From: Planococcus sp. 107-1
GTDB lineage: Bacteria > Bacillota > Bacilli > Bacillales_A > Planococcaceae
Assembly (NCBI RefSeq): GCF_021513255.1
Contig: NZ_CP090977.1
Location: 1,612,001-1,676,000 of the forward strand
DNA: 64,000 nt
Direction: 5' to 3'
Below, piece after piece: positions 35,759 to 45,013 of this stretch (the stretch's first letter is position 1; each line of letters opens with the position of its first letter). Both the position numbers and the translations under genes were made by a program. The notes under the pieces are model-generated. The model was given only the letters and a program-made list of their open reading frames with translations, searched no databases and had not been told where the DNA came from.

Positions 35759-36050
35759 GCGGGATGAATTGAATCAGTGGAAGCAGGACGTGGAAGATGA
35801 AAAAATCGCATTCTTGACCCATTATTGGATCGATGAGCGATTCCTGGGCGCATCGACTGTCACAAAGGTCGGTTGCCGCAATTTAAAAAAACTTGAAAAA
35901 TGGGGCCGTCAATACGGACTGGAACCGGAATGGATGGACCTTCGCGGCAACTATCCGCATTTTGATCTTTTCGGGGAACACCAAATCCGTATATTGGAAG
36001 CGGAAGGCATGATCGATCAATTGAATAGATTCAAAAAAGAAAAAGCGTGA
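35742..36050 (+). CDS. YneQ-like protein of unknown function
   Basis: A 102-residue basic protein (starts MAFGIKRDELNQWKQDVEDEKI) that fits the Bacillus YneQ family by length and position. It has HYWIDERFLG and LRGNYPHFDLFGEHQ segments and no known domain. The ATG at 35742 overlaps the thioesterase gene, so it is translationally coupled. The last codons form one arm of the terminator shared with the convergent yneR-like gene. Confidence 0.83.
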   Translation: MAFGIKRDELNQWKQDVEDEKIAFLTHYWIDERFLGASTVTKVGCRNLKKLEKWGRQYGLEPEWMDLRGNYPHFDLFGEHQIRILEAEGMIDQLNRFKKEKA

Positions 36051-36378
36051 GGAGCCTCACGCTTTTTCTTTTTTCGTATGAATAATCAAGTTCGTGCAAG
36101 TCGTCATTGACCGAGACTATTAAGTCATGGCCATCAAAATACCAAATATCCCGTTCTTCAATATAGTAGGTCACTTGGCCCTGTTCAATGGCTGCGGCCG
36201 CATTGTCCGGCTCGTCTTTTGTGACACCGAGCGAGAAACCGGGCTGCAGGTTTCCTGCGCCTCCGTAGCGGACAAAAAAACGGACCGTGTCGCCAGATTC
36301 GACTTCCATTTCATTATGGAACCATGTAAATGCATCTTCAGAGATTTTGATTTCCACGTAGCGTGCACGCCCTTTCAT
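36031..36378 (-). CDS. HesB/YadR-like protein (YneR family)
   Basis: About 115 residues as read (shorter if repaired), with the HesB/IscA-like fold: MKGRARYVEIKISEDAFTWF, VRFFVRYGGAGNLQPGFSLGV and GHDLIVSVND. It lacks the three Fe-S Cys of true IscA, as is usual for YneR. The frame runs through the terminator and ends in an odd hydrophobic tail (VRLLTLFLF). Removing one A from the run of six near 36073-36078 would end it as EKEKA with a stop at 36057, a more natural C-terminus. So a small assembly error is possible. Confidence 0.85.
   Translation of the reverse strand: MKGRARYVEIKISEDAFTWFHNEMEVESGDTVRFFVRYGGAGNLQPGFSLGVTKDEPDNAAAAIEQGQVTYYIEERDIWYFDGHDLIVSVNDDLHELDYSYEKRKSVRLLTLFLF
36035..36073. 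terminator. Bidirectional terminator embedded in both convergent gene ends
   Basis: AAAGAAAAAGCGTGAGG pairs with CCTCACGCTTTTTCTTT with almost no loop. Both yneQ and the yneR-like gene read into it. Confidence 0.9.
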
Positions 36379-36382
36379 TCAG

Positions 36383-36976
36383 CTAAAGCCATTTGACCTT
36401 CGGTTCTGTACCGGCTTTGATGCGTGCGATATTCGCACGGTGCCGGTAAATGATAAATGATGCGAGAATGATGATGACAATAAGGAATGGATAGTCCCCG
36501 GTATTAAGTGCGTAAATCAAGGTATAGATGACTGCAACGATAGCGAGGATAATCGATGACAGCGATACCATTTTTGTGATTTTTAAAGCGATCAAAAGGA
36601 CAACTACTGCCACAATGAACAACGGCCATTGATAGCCGAGCAAGATGCCGCCGGATGTGGCAACCGCTTTGCCGCCTTTGAACTTCGCAAAAATCGGGAA
36701 CATATGGCCAATAACCGCAATTACCCCGAATACCAGCGGGTGGACATTTGTTTCCATGTAGAGGGGAATCATGGTGGCTGCAGTCCCTTTTAAGATATCA
36801 AGAACGGTCACCGCGATGCCCGCTTTGATGCCGAGAGTACGGAATGTATTGGTCGCGCCCAAATTGCCGCTGCCTTTTGTCCGGATATCCGTTTTGTAAA
36901 AGATTTTCCCAACCCATAATGCGGACGGGATCGAGCCGAGCAGATAAGCTAGTATGACTGGAAGCAATATGTCCAT
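36383..36976 (-). CDS. plsY: Acyl-phosphate:glycerol-3-phosphate acyltransferase
   Basis: A 197-residue integral membrane acyltransferase making lysophosphatidate from acyl-phosphate and glycerol-3-phosphate. The three conserved cytoplasmic motifs are present: [26 protein letters not shown] and [18 protein letters not shown]. About five transmembrane helices are seen. The yneR-like gene starts 5 bases downstream of its stop on the same strand, so the two form an operon. A GGAG-type site precedes the start. Confidence 0.95.
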   Translation of the reverse strand: MDILLPVILAYLLGSIPSALWVGKIFYKTDIRTKGSGNLGATNTFRTLGIKAGIAVTVLDILKGTAATMIPLYMETNVHPLVFGVIAVIGHMFPIFAKFKGGKAVATSGGILLGYQWPLFIVAVVVLLIALKITKMVSLSSIILAIVAVIYTLIYALNTGDYPFLIVIIILASFIIYRHRANIARIKAGTEPKVKWL

Positions 36977-37056
36977 GTTGAACTCCTTTGAACAGCTGAT
37001 ATTTATAGTTCAAGTTTAACACGAAGCGCGTTCGTTCGACAATATAGAGAGCCGGA

Positions 37057-37086
37057 TTGCCAATGCTGAACGCCGCCGAATATGAT
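37057..37086 (+). promoter_or_regulatory. Promoter for the yneT-like gene
   Basis: TTGCCA, 18 bases, TATGAT are near-consensus sigma-A hexamers about 95 bases upstream of the gene. Confidence 0.55.
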
Positions 37087-37181
37087 ACAATAGAGGGACA
37101 CAGCAGTTGATGAATGAAATCATCGGCTCCGCATGATACTGTTAACGCATTGAAAATACGGAAAAAGGATAGGTGAAGTGC

Positions 37182-37589
37182 ATGAACAATCCAAGCCGTG
37201 TAGAAATCAAAGAAATACTGGATACTGCCAAGACTATTGCCGTAGTGGGGCTTAGCCCGAACGTGAACCGGACGTCCTATATGGTATCCGAAGCTATGCA
37301 AAAAGCAGGATATCGGATCATTCCAGTTAATCCCGCAGCAGACGAAGTGTTAGGCGAAAAAAGCTACGCTTCGTTACTGGATCTGCCGGAACCGGTAGAC
37401 ATTGTCAACGTTTTCAGGCGCAGTGAATTTCTTCCGGAACTTGCGGAAGATTTCAAAAAGATCGATTGCCCAGTCTTCTGGACGCAATTGAACGTCGTCG
37501 ATGAAGAAGTTTTCAATGATTTGACCGATAAAGGCTACACGGTCATCATGGACCGGTGCATCAAAGTGGAACATGCCATCCTTAAATAA
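37182..37589 (+). CDS. CoA-binding domain protein (YneT/YccU-like)
   Basis: A 135-residue Rossmann-fold protein of the YccU/YneT family, with the nucleotide-binding start IAVVGLSPNVNRTSYMVSEAM, then YRIIPVNPAADEVLGEKSY, the FRRSEFLPEL segment and VIMDRCIKVEHA at the end. It is predicted to bind CoA or a related ligand; no reaction is known. I took ATG 37182; a GTG at 37173 is possible. Its place before parE copies yneT-parE in B. subtilis. Confidence 0.9.
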   Translation: MNNPSRVEIKEILDTAKTIAVVGLSPNVNRTSYMVSEAMQKAGYRIIPVNPAADEVLGEKSYASLLDLPEPVDIVNVFRRSEFLPELAEDFKKIDCPVFWTQLNVVDEEVFNDLTDKGYTVIMDRCIKVEHAILK

Positions 37590-37603
37590 GATCACGAAGG
37601 AGA

Positions 37604-37626
37604 AGAGGGCGCAAAGCTCTCTTTTT
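37604..37626 (+). terminator. Terminator after the yneT-like gene
   Basis: AAGAGGGC and GCTCTCTT pair (one G-U) around GCAAA, followed by T. Confidence 0.7.
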
Positions 37627-37635
37627 CTGTGATTA

Positions 37636-37695
37636 TTGACAGATAGCACGGTTATCGATACGATTAAAAGAGAGATATGTACGAACAGATGTTTG
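37636..37695 (+). promoter_or_regulatory. parEC promoter and LexA box
   Basis: TTGACA (37636-37641), 17 bases, TACGAT (37659-37664) form the promoter. CGAACAGATGTTTG at 37682-37695 matches the LexA consensus CGAACRNRYGTTYC at 13 of 14 positions and lies just downstream of the expected start point. parEC belongs to the LexA regulon in B. subtilis, as far as I recall. Confidence 0.75.
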
Positions 37696-37709
37696 ATGGA
37701 GGGAAAGCA

Positions 37710-39680
37710 ATGGCCAAAATTCAAAATACGGCATACAACGAAGAAGCAATCCAAGTACTCGAAGGCTTAGATGCCGTTAGAAAACGCCCGGGTATGTATA
37801 TCGGTTCTACCGATGCGAGAGGTTTGCACCACCTGGTCTATGAAATCGTCGACAACTCAGTCGATGAAGCATTGGCGGGATTTGGTGAAAAAATAGATGT
37901 GACGATCCACGAAGACAATAGTTTAAGTGTCCGGGATTACGGGCGGGGCATGCCGACCGGGATGCACCGAAGCGGAAAACCGACGCCTGAAGTTATTTTA
38001 ACCGTCTTGCACGCCGGCGGGAAATTCGGGCAAGGCGGCTATAAAACGAGTGGAGGACTCCACGGCGTGGGGGCTTCTGTCGTCAACGCGTTGTCCAAAT
38101 TCCTCGAAGTGACGATTCACCGCGACGGCAAAAAATACCGCCAGCGTTTTGAAAATGGCGGCAAGCCAGTGACGACACTTGAAGAAATCGGCTCGACAAA
38201 AGAAACCGGCACTTTGATCCATTTCTTGCCGGATGACACGATTTTCTCTGCTACGAAATACAATTATGAAACTTTATGCGAGCGCTTGCGCGAATCCGCT
38301 TTTTTATTGAAAGGCTTGAAAATCGAATTAGCGGATAAACGCACCGACGCCCACGACACCTTTTTCTTTGAAACGGGGATCGAAGCGTTTGTCAGCTATT
38401 TGAACGAAGAAAAAGATGTCCTGCATCCCGTCGCTTATATCGAAGGGCAACAGGAAGAGATGGAAGTCGAATTCGCTTTTCAATTCAACGATGGCTATTC
38501 GGAAACGATTCTGTCATTCGTCAATAATGTACGCACACGCGATGGCGGTACGCACGAAACGGGTGCGAAAGCGGCGATGACCCGCGTATTCAATGACTAT
38601 GCACGAAAAATCAATTTGCTGAAAGACAAAGACAAGAACTTGGAAGGCTCAGACATCCGGGAAGGGTTAGCGGCGATTGTATCGGTCCGTATTCCGGAAG
38701 CATTGCTGCAGTTTGAAGGCCAGACGAAAAGCAAGCTCGGCACAAGTGAAGCCCGCAGCATCGTCGACTCTGTCGTATCACAGAAATTGATGTATTTCCT
38801 TGAAGAAAATGCGGAGTTAAGTGCGTCGCTTGTACGAAAAGCCATTCGTGCCTCCCAAGCGCGCCTCGCAGCCCGTAAAGCGCGTGAAGATGCCCGCAAC
38901 GGCAAAAAACGCAAGAAATCGGATGCGTTATTGTCCGGTAAATTGACGCCGGCACAATCCCGCAACGCAGCTAAAAATGAATTGTACCTGGTCGAAGGAG
39001 ATTCGGCCGGCGGTTCAGCGAAGCAAGGGCGCGACCGGACCTTCCAGGCGATCTTGCCGCTCCGCGGAAAAGTCGTCAATACCGAAAAAGCGAAATTGGA
39101 AGAAATCATGAAAAACGAAGAAATCTCGACGATCATCCACGCCATTGGCGGCGGAGTATCATCAGACTTCTCGATCGAGGACATCGCCTACAATAAAGTC
39201 ATCATCATGACCGATGCGGATACGGACGGCGCGCACATTCAAGTGCTGCTGCTGACGTTCTTCTACCGCTACATGAAGCCGTTGATCGAAGCGGGCAAAG
39301 TGTTTATTGCCTTGCCGCCGCTTTACAAAGTATCGAAAGGCATCGGCAAAAAAGAAGTGGTCGACTACGCCTGGACCGAAGCTGACCTTGAAGCTTCGAC
39401 CAAGAAAGTCGGCAAAGGCTATATGCTTCAGCGCTATAAAGGGCTAGGCGAGATGAACGCCGACCAATTATGGGAAACAACGATGAATCCGGAAACCCGG
39501 ACCTTGATCCGCGTGACCATCGAAGACGGCGCGCGTGCTGAACGCAGAATTACAACCTTGATGGGCGATAAAGTAGAACCAAGAAGAAAATGGATAGAAA
39601 ACAACGTCGACTTCGGCATGGAGGAAGACGCAAATATTCTAGAAAATGATTTGATTCATGCTGAGGAGGAACTTGTATGA
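37710..39680 (+). CDS. parE: DNA topoisomerase IV subunit B
   Basis: The 656-residue ATPase subunit of topoisomerase IV. GHKL motifs are present in [11 protein letters not shown], the GRGMPTGMH loop and [14 protein letters not shown]. The Toprim acidic residues are in [17 protein letters not shown] and [19 protein letters not shown] lies near the end. It drives chromosome decatenation with ParC. ATG 37710 follows GGAGGGAAAGC. The stop overlaps the parC start (ATGA). The LexA box just upstream places the operon under SOS control. Confidence 0.97.
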   Translation: MAKIQNTAYNEEAIQVLEGLDAVRKRPGMYIGSTDARGLHHLVYEIVDNSVDEALAGFGEKIDVTIHEDNSLSVRDYGRGMPTGMHRSGKPTPEVILTVLHAGGKFGQGGYKTSGGLHGVGASVVNALSKFLEVTIHRDGKKYRQRFENGGKPVTTLEEIGSTKETGTLIHFLPDDTIFSATKYNYETLCERLRESAFLLKGLKIELADKRTDAHDTFFFETGIEAFVSYLNEEKDVLHPVAYIEGQQEEMEVEFAFQFNDGYSETILSFVNNVRTRDGGTHETGAKAAMTRVFNDYARKINLLKDKDKNLEGSDIREGLAAIVSVRIPEALLQFEGQTKSKLGTSEARSIVDSVVSQKLMYFLEENAELSASLVRKAIRASQARLAARKAREDARNGKKRKKSDALLSGKLTPAQSRNAAKNELYLVEGDSAGGSAKQGRDRTFQAILPLRGKVVNTEKAKLEEIMKNEEISTIIHAIGGGVSSDFSIEDIAYNKVIIMTDADTDGAHIQVLLLTFFYRYMKPLIEAGKVFIALPPLYKVSKGIGKKEVVDYAWTEADLEASTKKVGKGYMLQRYKGLGEMNADQLWETTMNPETRTLIRVTIEDGARAERRITTLMGDKVEPRRKWIENNVDFGMEEDANILENDLIHAEEELV

Positions 39681-42107
39681 CACAAACCGAACGTTTCCAA
39701 GATCTGCCATTAGAAGAAGTCATCGGCGATCGGTTTGGACGCTATAGTAAATACATCATCCAGGACCGTGCGCTTCCGGATGCCCGGGACGGTTTAAAGC
39801 CGGTACAGCGGCGGATTCTTTATGCCATGTACAAAGAAGGCAATACGAACGATAAAGCATTCCGTAAATCGGCTAAAACCGTCGGGAATGTCATCGGCAA
39901 CTACCATCCACACGGAGACAGTTCCGTCTACGAAGCGATGGTGCGCTTGAGCCAAGACTGGAAAATCCGCCATATGCTCGTAGAGATGCACGGCAACAAT
40001 GGATCAATGGACGGCGATTCGCCGGCTGCGATGCGTTACACAGAAGCGCGGCTATCCGCAATTTCATCAGAATTGCTGCGTGATATTGACAAGCGGACCG
40101 TAGAATTCATCCCGAACTTTGATGATTCGGACATGGAGCCGACGGTATTGCCATCCCGCTTCCCGAATCTGCTGGTCAACGGTTCGACAGGGATTTCCGC
40201 CGGTTACGCAACGGATATCCCGCCGCATGCCTTGCATGAGGTGCTGGACGCTGTATTGATGCGCATGGACAATCCAAAAGCGACTGTTGATGAGTTGATG
40301 ACGGTCATCCATGGGCCGGATTTCCCGACAGGAGGAATCATCCAAGGGGTCGACGGCATCAAAAAGGCTTACGAAACCGGCAAAGGGAAAATCATTGTCC
40401 GTTCAAGAGCTGCCATTGAACCGCTAAAAGGCGGGGAAAGAGCAAATTGTCATCACCGAAATTCCATTTGAAGTCAATAAAGCGTCCATGATCAAGAAAA
40501 TCGACGATCACCGCTTTGACCGTAAACTGGAAGGGATTTCAGAAGTTCGCGACGAGTCTGACAGAACAGGATTACGCATCGTTATCGAATTGAAAAAAGA
40601 CGTCGATGCAAACGGTATTTTGAATTACCTTTATAAAAATACCGATTTGCAAGTCAGCTATAATTTCAATATGGTGGCGATCTACAAACGCCGGCCGACA
40701 ATGATGACGCTCCAGTCGATGCTTGATGCATATATCGACCACCAAAAAGAGATTGTGACGAAGCGCTCGGAATTTGATTTGCAGAAAGCCAATGACCGCA
40801 TGCACATCGTCGAAGGCCTGATAAAAGCTTTATCCATTCTCGATAAAGTCATCAAAACGATCCGTGCTTCGAAAGACAAGCGCGATGCGAAAAATAATTT
40901 AATTGCCTCTTATGCGTTTTCTGAAGCACAGGCAGAAGCCATCGTTTCCTTGCAGTTATACCGATTGACGAATACCGATATTACGGAATTGAAAGCGGAA
41001 GCGGACAGCTTGAAAAAGCTGATTGCCGAATTGACGGGAATCTTGACGAGTGCGACCAAGCTGAAGAACGTTATTAAGAAAGAACTGGCGAATGTCCGCA
41101 AGCAATTTGCAGAGCCTCGCCGCTCTTCGATTGAAGAGAAAATCCAGGAAATCACAATTACACGCGAAGTCATGATTCCAAGTGAAGATGTTGTGGTTAC
41201 CGTAACAAAAGAAGGTTACGTGAAACGCACAAGCACCCGTTCACATGCTGCATCGAATGGCCAGGACTTTGCGATGAAAGACACTGACCACTTGCTTTTT
41301 GAAGGCAATCTGAACACGCAAAATACAATTTTACTGTTCACAACAGCTGGCAATTTTGTTTACCAGCCGGTGAATGAGCTGCCGGATATCAAATGGAAAG
41401 ACTTAGGCCAGCATTTATCAAGCATTGTTCAATTGGAGCCAAATGAATCAATTCTTGCAGCATATCCGTTTGAGAACTTTGATGAAGACGCTTATGTTTT
41501 GACCGTTTCGAAAAACGGCTTGGTCAAGCGCTCAGCCTTAAAAGATTACCATGTCCAGCGCTATTCTCGGGCAATCAAAACGATGAACTTGAAAAAAGAC
41601 GATGCGATGATTTTTGCCGGATTGATGAAAAAGGAAACCGAACTTTTCATCGGAACGAACCAAGCGTACGGTGTGCGCTTCCCGATAGAAGAAATTCCGG
41701 TTACGGGACTTCGCACAGCTGGCGTCAAAGGCGTTAATTTGAAAGACGGCGACGAAGTCGTATCTGCTATCTTGATCGATCCGGAGGAGAAACAGGATCT
41801 GGTCTTAGTGACGCAGCGCGGAGCCGCGAAGAAAATGAAGCTTCAGGAATTCGAAGTAGGAAGCCGGGCGAAACGGGGAGTTGTCATGCTCCGCGAGTTG
41901 AAGTCGAATCCTCACCGGGTGGTTGCTGTAATGGCAGCGACAGGTAAGGAAGAAGTGCTTCTCGAAACAGCTAAAGGCATACGGATGAACCTTGCAGCCA
42001 ACAACTTAAAACCGGTTGACCGCTACTCGAATGGATCGTTCATTTTAGATGAGGGGTCGGACGGAAAAGTCATTGCGGCTTATCGGATCGAAGCAAAAAC
42101 CGAATAA
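39677..42107 (+). CDS. parC: DNA topoisomerase IV subunit A (frameshifted in this assembly)
   Basis: About 809 residues after repair: a winged-helix domain with the quinolone-determining segment [19 protein letters not shown] (wild-type Ser and Glu), and the catalytic Tyr in [12 protein letters not shown] coiled coil and a beta-pinwheel C-terminal domain for DNA wrapping follow. The frame breaks at 40433-40436, where four G should be three ([22 protein letters not shown]). The gene is essential in relatives, so the break is almost certainly an error. Confidence 0.96.
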
Positions 42108-42119
42108 TAGAAGTTTGAA

Positions 42120-42147
42120 GCATTGCCCTCGGGCAATGCTTTTTTTT
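42120..42147 (+). terminator. Terminator of parEC
   Basis: GCATTGCCC and GGGCAATGC pair around TC, followed by eight T. Confidence 0.92.
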
Positions 42148-42171
42148 GGATTTCAACACACCATCTTATAC

Positions 42172-42187
42172 ATAAGCGTTCACTTAT
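42172..42187 (+). promoter_or_regulatory. Candidate TetR-type operator upstream of the acyl-CoA ligase gene
   Basis: ATAAGCGTTCACTTAT is a 16-bp imperfect dyad of the form ATAAGNGNNCNCTTAT, the size and symmetry of TetR/FadR-like operators of fatty-acid degradation genes. It lies about 170 bases before the mapped promoter, so the link is only suggestive. Confidence 0.35.
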
Positions 42188-42348
42188 TATATAAATAAAA
42201 AAATTATGTAAACCAATAAATTTGCAGTTAAATCAAACCCATAATCATATGCTTATGAATTTAATAAAATAATTATGTAAACAATATAGGGGCTTTCGTT
42301 TAACCATTTCATCATCGATAAAATTGTCGGTGAATTCCGACTATTCAA

Positions 42349-42377
42349 TTGACACAGTTTCTTAGCAGAAATATACT
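42349..42377 (+). promoter_or_regulatory. Near-consensus promoter for the acyl-CoA ligase gene
   Basis: TTGACA, 17 bases, TATACT, about 50 bases upstream of the start. The rest of the 42148-42427 gap is A/T-rich and shows no gene. Confidence 0.8.
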
Positions 42378-42427
42378 TGATCTATAACAGTTGTAAAATC
42401 TTTGGAAAAAAGGGAGGAACGTCTATC

Positions 42428-44023
42428 ATGTTTGCACCTTTAACACCACTCGATTGGAAGCGCCGGGCGATCAAGTACTATCCGGATAAAACGGCGATCA
42501 TTGACGAAGACAAGACCTTTACATATAAAGAGTTCGGTAAACGTACGGATCAGCTAGCTTTTGCCTTACATAACGCAGGCATCCAAAAAGGCGACCATGT
42601 GGCAGTGATGCTGCCGAATACCCATTATATGCTCGAATGCTTCTACGGCATTTGCCAGCTTGGCGCTGTAATGGTTCCGCTAAATTACCGGCTGACAGCC
42701 AAAGATTTGGAATACATCATCCGCCACAGTGATGCACGGATGCTGATTGTCGATGCGGAATTCGGAAAAATCATTGAAGGCATCCAAAAAGAATTGCCGA
42801 TTGAAAAATACATCGTTGTCGAAGTGGATGGCCACGATTCTCGTATTGACGGAGAAACGTATGAAACGTTCATTTCCTCGTCTGAAAGCGAAGGGCCATT
42901 GCCTGAAGTGGAAATCGACGAAAATCAGATGTTGACCTTGAACTATACGAGCGGCACGACTTCAAACCCTAAAGGAGTCATGTTGACGCATCGCAGCAAT
43001 TATTTGAACGCTGCGAATTTCCTTCATCATTTGAATGTCACGCACGATGATGTCTATCTGCATACCTTGCCGATGTTCCATGCTAACGGCTGGGGCGGCG
43101 TATGGGCGCTAACTGCTGCCGGAGGCACCCATGTGTGCCTCCGGAAAGTGGATCCTGCACTAATTTTGGTGCTTTTTGAAAAACATCATATTTCGCTTCT
43201 TTGCGGTGCACCGACGGTCATCAATATGCTTGTAAATGAACCGAAGGCGAAACAGGTAAAGATTTCAACCAAACCGCGGATGGCGACAGCTGGAGCTCCC
43301 CCGGCTGCAGCGTTGATTGCGAAAGCCCAGCAGATTCTCGGATTGAACATGATGCATGTCTACGGTTTAACCGAGACGTCCCCGTTCATCCTTTACTGTG
43401 AGTGGAAAAAGGAATTCGACAGCAAATCACCGGAAGAACAAGCAGAAATAAAAGCGCGGCAAGGAATTGAACTGGCGTTTAATGGAGAAACAAAAGTCGT
43501 CAATCAAGAAGATGGCCGTGAAGTCGCTTGGAACGGCAAAGAACTTGGCGAAATCATCACACGCGGCAATGTCGTCATGAGCGGCTACTACAAAGATCCT
43601 GAAAAAACAGCGGAAGCGATCAAAGATGGCTGGTTCTATACGGGTGATTTAGCTGTTACATATCCAGACGGTTATATCGAAATCCAGGACCGCATCAAAG
43701 ACATGATCATTTCAGGCGGTGAGAACATTTCTTCCACTGAAATCGAAGGCGTGCTTTATCAGCATCCGGATGTAATGGAAGTCGCGGTCATTGCCGTGCC
43801 GGATGAAAAATGGGGCGAAGTGCCAAAAGCGATCATTGTGCTGCAGCCGGAAGCAAATGTGACGGAGCAAGACATCATCGACTACACCCGTTCAAAAATG
43901 GCACATTTTAAAGCGCCGAAGTCGATTGAGTTCGTCGAAGCGCTGCCAAAGACCGCGACAGGAAAACTGCAAAAATTCCGCCTGCGGGAAATGTATTGGA
44001 ACAGTTCGAAAAAAGTGAATTGA
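42428..44023 (+). CDS. Fatty acyl-CoA synthetase (AMP-binding, long/medium chain)
   Basis: A 531-residue ANL-superfamily ligase that adenylates a fatty acid and transfers it to CoA. The P-loop is YTSGTTSNPKGVMLTH near residue 180, motif YGLTETSPF follows, and DGWFYTGDLAVTYPDGYIEIQDR and the C-terminal Lys in LPKTATGKLQKFRLR complete the active site. A SKSPEEQAEIKARQG insertion resembles the acyl-CoA synthetases of the AlkK type. ATG 42428 follows GGGAGGAACG. It is a single gene, probably for fatty-acid uptake or degradation. Confidence 0.93.
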   Translation: MFAPLTPLDWKRRAIKYYPDKTAIIDEDKTFTYKEFGKRTDQLAFALHNAGIQKGDHVAVMLPNTHYMLECFYGICQLGAVMVPLNYRLTAKDLEYIIRHSDARMLIVDAEFGKIIEGIQKELPIEKYIVVEVDGHDSRIDGETYETFISSSESEGPLPEVEIDENQMLTLNYTSGTTSNPKGVMLTHRSNYLNAANFLHHLNVTHDDVYLHTLPMFHANGWGGVWALTAAGGTHVCLRKVDPALILVLFEKHHISLLCGAPTVINMLVNEPKAKQVKISTKPRMATAGAPPAAALIAKAQQILGLNMMHVYGLTETSPFILYCEWKKEFDSKSPEEQAEIKARQGIELAFNGETKVVNQEDGREVAWNGKELGEIITRGNVVMSGYYKDPEKTAEAIKDGWFYTGDLAVTYPDGYIEIQDRIKDMIISGGENISSTEIEGVLYQHPDVMEVAVIAVPDEKWGEVPKAIIVLQPEANVTEQDIIDYTRSKMAHFKAPKSIEFVEALPKTATGKLQKFRLREMYWNSSKKVN

Positions 44024-44030
44024 AGACAAG

Positions 44031-44057
44031 CTGGAGCAAATTTGCTCCGGTTTTTGT
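44031..44057 (+). terminator. Terminator after the acyl-CoA ligase gene
   Basis: CTGGAGCAAA and TTTGCTCCGG form a near-perfect palindrome followed by five T. It lies 54 bases before the HAD gene. Confidence 0.85.
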
Positions 44058-44076
44058 TTTAGAAGGAAAGGATGGA

Positions 44077-44709
44077 TTGTCAGTGGATAGCATCATATTT
44101 GATTTGGACGGAACGTTATGGGATTCCCGCGAAACCGTCGCTGCTGCCTGGAATGCCGCAATTGAACAAAACAATTTGGACGCAGAGCCGATTACGGTCG
44201 AAGATTTAAAATCAACCATGGGCCTTCAAATGCAAGACATCATGAAGAAACTGTTTCCGCAATACAATGAAACGGTAAGGGCTGAATTGATCGAGGCTTG
44301 TGGGGAAGTTGAATGCGTTTATTTGAACAAAAGCGGCGGTGAACTTTACCACCGGGTGGAGGAAGTATTGAGCCGGTTGGCAGAAAGCTACCCGCTCTAC
44401 ATCGTCAGCAATTGCCAGGAAGGTTATATAGAAGCATTTCTGTCATTCCATCAATTGGAAAGATATATTAAGGATTTTGAAAACCCGGGAAGAACCGGGT
44501 TATCGAAAGGTGAAAATATTCAGTTGCTGATCGAGCGAAACGGGCTCGAGCAGCCGATTTATATCGGAGATACAGCAGGAGACCAGCAAGCTGCTGAATA
44601 CGCAGGGATTCCTTTCGTCTATGCAGCTTATGGTTTTGGTGATGTTGAAAGTTTCGACCGCAAAATTGACCGTTTTGAAAACCTGATGGAAATAGCGAAA
44701 CTAACCTGA
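44077..44709 (+). CDS. HAD-superfamily phosphatase (phosphoglycolate phosphatase-like)
   Basis: A 210-residue haloacid dehalogenase-like hydrolase. Motif I is IIFDLDGTLWDS, motif II is YIVSNCQEGY, and the acidic motif IV is YIGDTAGDQQAAEYAG; a helical cap lies between I and II. It likely dephosphorylates a small phosphorylated metabolite. The start is TTG 44077 (AAGGAAAGGA upstream) or GTG 44083; both give almost the same protein. The longer frame to 43996 reads through the terminator of the previous gene and is rejected. Confidence 0.85.
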   Translation: MSVDSIIFDLDGTLWDSRETVAAAWNAAIEQNNLDAEPITVEDLKSTMGLQMQDIMKKLFPQYNETVRAELIEACGEVECVYLNKSGGELYHRVEEVLSRLAESYPLYIVSNCQEGYIEAFLSFHQLERYIKDFENPGRTGLSKGENIQLLIERNGLEQPIYIGDTAGDQQAAEYAGIPFVYAAYGFGDVESFDRKIDRFENLMEIAKLT

Positions 44710-45013
44710 TTTTTAGCTTCTCTAAATTTTTTTGAAAAAGGAAGGGCTTACATTCGCAGCTCTTCTTTTTTGTTTGCTTTGAATAGGGTAGTATGGAAAA
44801 AGAAGAAAAAATGGGGATTGCAGAACATCCTTGGAGTTTGAGGAAGTAACTTTCTTGAACGATGGCCAAAGTATTTTTGGACAACAACTGAATAAAGGCC
44901 AGTTCCTTTTGATGGTTGTTTGGACAATTTGTAAATAGCCACATCGAACACCAAACATGCTGCATGATCCAAATCGAAACATGTAGATTCACGATTATTG
45001 GAGGAAATTATTC
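44710..45013. other. Intergenic region between the HAD and MFS genes
   Basis: It holds a small coding fragment (44792-44938, listed separately) and the GGAGGA site of the MFS gene at the right. No terminator with a convincing stem was found after the HAD gene. Confidence 0.5.
44792..44938 (+). pseudogene. Possible remnant of a redoxin/SCO-like gene
   Basis: An open stretch with no usable start encodes SLEFEEVTFLNDGQSIFG, then QLNKGQFLLMVVWTICK and a stop. The order (strand, GQ, LLMVVWT, Cys) resembles the N-terminal thioredoxin-like core of SCO or TlpA proteins just before the second redox Cys, where it stops. An ATG at 44793 is in another frame and could be joined by one base in an A-run. 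Homology is tentative. Confidence 0.28.

Noticed and set aside
39677-42107. Programmed ribosomal frameshifting in parC, acnA, argH and others
   Set aside because: The sites have no slippery heptamer plus downstream structure, differ from gene to gene, and follow simple homopolymer length changes.
44468-44992. A 174-codon minus-strand frame opposite the HAD gene
   Set aside because: It overlaps the HAD C-terminus in antisense, shows no domain, and its codon pattern is that of a shadow frame.
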